Positions 5,312 to 6,736 of a DNA stretch of 6,736 nt are shown one piece after another. Below the pieces are notes generated by a model, which made no database searches, was not told the DNA's origin, and saw nothing but the letters and a program-made list of their open reading frames with translations. The stretch lies in assembly GCA_030149585.1 (NCBI GenBank), contig JASFBJ010000202.1, positions 1-6,736 of the forward strand, read 5' to 3'. Each line of letters starts with the position of its first letter. Position 1 is the first letter of the stretch. The position numbers were made by a program, and so were the translations under genes. The stretch comes from Desulfobacterales bacterium. GTDB lineage: Bacteria; Desulfobacterota; Desulfobacteria; Desulfobacterales; JASFBJ01.

Positions 5312-6736
5312 CCGCCATAATTTCTAATGCCTGCAAATAAGTTTTGCCGGAAGCAACCAGCTTTTCAAAAATCGCATTTTCACCGGCATCGGATGTATAG
5401 AGATAATAAGAAAACGGATCGAGTGTCAGCCTGGCAACCCCGGTTCCGGCCGGGGTATCCATGAAAATTTCGGAATACCTCGGTTTGGGGCTTTTAACGC
5501 TTTTCAAAATCTGCAAAAGGAAAGCTTCATAATCAATGATTTTTTTCTCTGCGGCTTTTCCAAAAGCAGATGACTCCAGATAAAATTTATAAGCTGAATT
5601 TTCTTTTAAAACATTACCGATATCGCCGAACATCTCCAAATCAAGCAACGATTGAGTAATAGTTGTAAAACTTCCTCCGTATTTTCTGGCCCGGCGGTAC
5701 CCCTCTTCGATTACGTTTTTCAGCATTGACCCTTCCCGAAAAAACTGCCATGCTTCATCGAAAACAATCAGTCTTTTTCGATTCCGGTCAGAAAGGTATA
5801 AATCCTGGGTAACATAGTTGAGCAACTGCAGGGTAACTACATTAAAAAGATCATCCTGTTTTTTAAGTTCCTCAAGTTCCAGAACTACAAAATCATCCTG
5901 TGAGATATTAAGAGTAGCCGGGCCGTTAAACCATTTGCCGAAAACACCGCGACTGGTAAATTCTCTTAGATTAAAAGCCAGTTTCGATGCCAGCAGGTTA
6001 AGATCAGCAACGCATGCGGGATTATCATCACAGTTAAAATCAAGAATTTCATCAGCGTATTTTGTAAAGTTAGTCAGGTATTCATAAATGCTATCAATAT
6101 CAGCCTGGTTGCCGTAATTTTCATAAGCATAGCGGATTGCGTTTTTGATGATGGTTATTTCACTTTCGCCGGGAACCCCCTTGGTGGCGGAATAAACCAT
6201 TTGAATCACGATTGCGCTGATAGAAGTAATATCCTCGTTAATATCAATAATATTGGTAAAGGGATTAAGGACTATCCCTGAATTTTTGGTAAAATTGATA
6301 AAGACGCCCCCCAGAATTTTACATAACTTTTTATAGGAACCACCTATGTCAATGATCCGGATCATGGACCCGGCCGCATAATAATTACTGACAAGATAAT
6401 TGGTTAAAACCGATTTGCCGGAACCGGATTCAGCGCAGATGAGAGCATTGTTATTGTTGGCCCGTGAATCAAAAAGATCCAGGCTGATGATTTGACCCTT
6501 TCGTCCTGTAAAAAGATTGCACGAAGCCCCGCTTCCGGCAAAATCAGCTTGAATCGGCAGGCAATAAGCAGCGGCATCTCCATCCATGATAAAATCACGA
6601 TCAATATAATCGGGATTTTTATTGACATTAAACAAACCAAACGGCAAGCTGGAAAGAAAAAGAATTTTATTGATTAATTTATCTTCCTGCATCACAAAGC
6701 CCTGAGACTCCCAGACTCTTCTAATTCTAAGCAAGC
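5298..6736 (-). CDS. traC: TraC: F-type type IV secretion ATPase (VirB4 family), N-terminus cut by window edge
   Basis: VirB4/TraC-family ATPase that works at the cytoplasmic face of the inner membrane and drives pilus assembly and transfer. The frame stays open to the right edge, so the first TTG at 6734 is an internal codon and the N-terminal part lies outside; 478 residues are visible where F TraC has about 800. Counting from that TTG, a Walker A motif (AESGSGKS) is at residues 101-108 with K107. Walker B (LIVFDEAW) is at 322-329 with D326/E327. An arginine-rich EEGYRRARKYGG lies at 343-354, and TQSLLDL at 360-366 fits the Q-containing motif after Walker B in this family. All nucleotide-binding motifs look intact. 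The stop is TAG at 5300-5298. The last 14 bases overlap traH, which implies translational coupling. The family call is firm; the split between TraC and other VirB4 proteins rests on motif context plus the neighbouring TraH and TraG. Confidence 0.95.
   Translation of the reverse strand, partial: LLRIRRVWESQGFVMQEDKLINKILFLSSLPFGLFNVNKNPDYIDRDFIMDGDAAAYCLPIQADFAGSGASCNLFTGRKGQIISLDLFDSRANNNNALICAESGSGKSVLTNYLVSNYYAAGSMIRIIDIGGSYKKLCKILGGVFINFTKNSGIVLNPFTNIIDINEDITSISAIVIQMVYSATKGVPGESEITIIKNAIRYAYENYGNQADIDSIYEYLTNFTKYADEILDFNCDDNPACVADLNLLASKLAFNLREFTSRGVFGKWFNGPATLNISQDDFVVLELEELKKQDDLFNVVTLQLLNYVTQDLYLSDRNRKRLIVFDEAWQFFREGSMLKNVIEEGYRRARKYGGSFTTITQSLLDLEMFGDIGNVLKENSAYKFYLESSAFGKAAEKKIIDYEAFLLQILKSVKSPKPRYSEIFMDTPAGTGVARLTLDPFSYYLYTSDAGENAIFEKLVASGKTYLQALEIMAGERA

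Noticed and set aside
1..6736. CRISPR array, tRNA, rRNA, insertion sequence or attachment site
   Set aside because: I found no regularly spaced repeats, tRNA-like cloverleaf, transposase or terminal inverted repeats; almost all the window is coding.

Overview
The window holds the distal end of an F-type (TraG/TraH class) conjugative type IV secretion operon, read on the minus strand from right to left, followed by a small accessory area. The right edge cuts into a TraC/VirB4-family ATPase. Then come TraH, TraG, and a 125-residue protein I do not recognise. A 100-residue two-helix membrane protein lies on the plus strand and converges on the operon, with only two bases between the stop codons.

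Host: the system points to a Gram-negative, because TraH and TraG assemble in the periplasm and inner membrane around an outer-membrane channel. The moderate GC content and frequent 'CCGGCC'-type runs in traG and traH would suit an environmental proteobacterium or Desulfobacterota-like host, but that is a weak inference. Whether this is a plasmid or an integrative conjugative element cannot be told from the window: no relaxase, oriT, integrase, att site or replication gene is present.

Layout: 6736-5298 is traC (5' end missing). 5311-3854 is traH and overlaps the end of traC by 14 bases. 3852-916 is traG, starting one base after the traH stop. 868-491 is an unknown soluble protein with its own Shine-Dalgarno sequence, probably the last gene of the transcript. 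186-488 (+) is a small membrane protein with a strong AGGAGG. 1-185 is an AT-rich leader with a direct repeat and a dyad but no convincing gene.

How they work together: TraC powers pilus assembly and secretion at the inner membrane. TraH and the N-terminal part of TraG are needed to build the pilus, and the C-terminal part of TraG stabilises mating pairs and, in F and SXT, is the target of entry exclusion. In F many genes (traW, traU, trbC, traN, traF and others) lie between traC and traH. Here the two genes overlap, so the order is rearranged or compacted. The two unknown small genes sit where F-like and SXT-like systems carry entry-exclusion genes, which makes them the most interesting part of the window. 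The link to exclusion is positional only.
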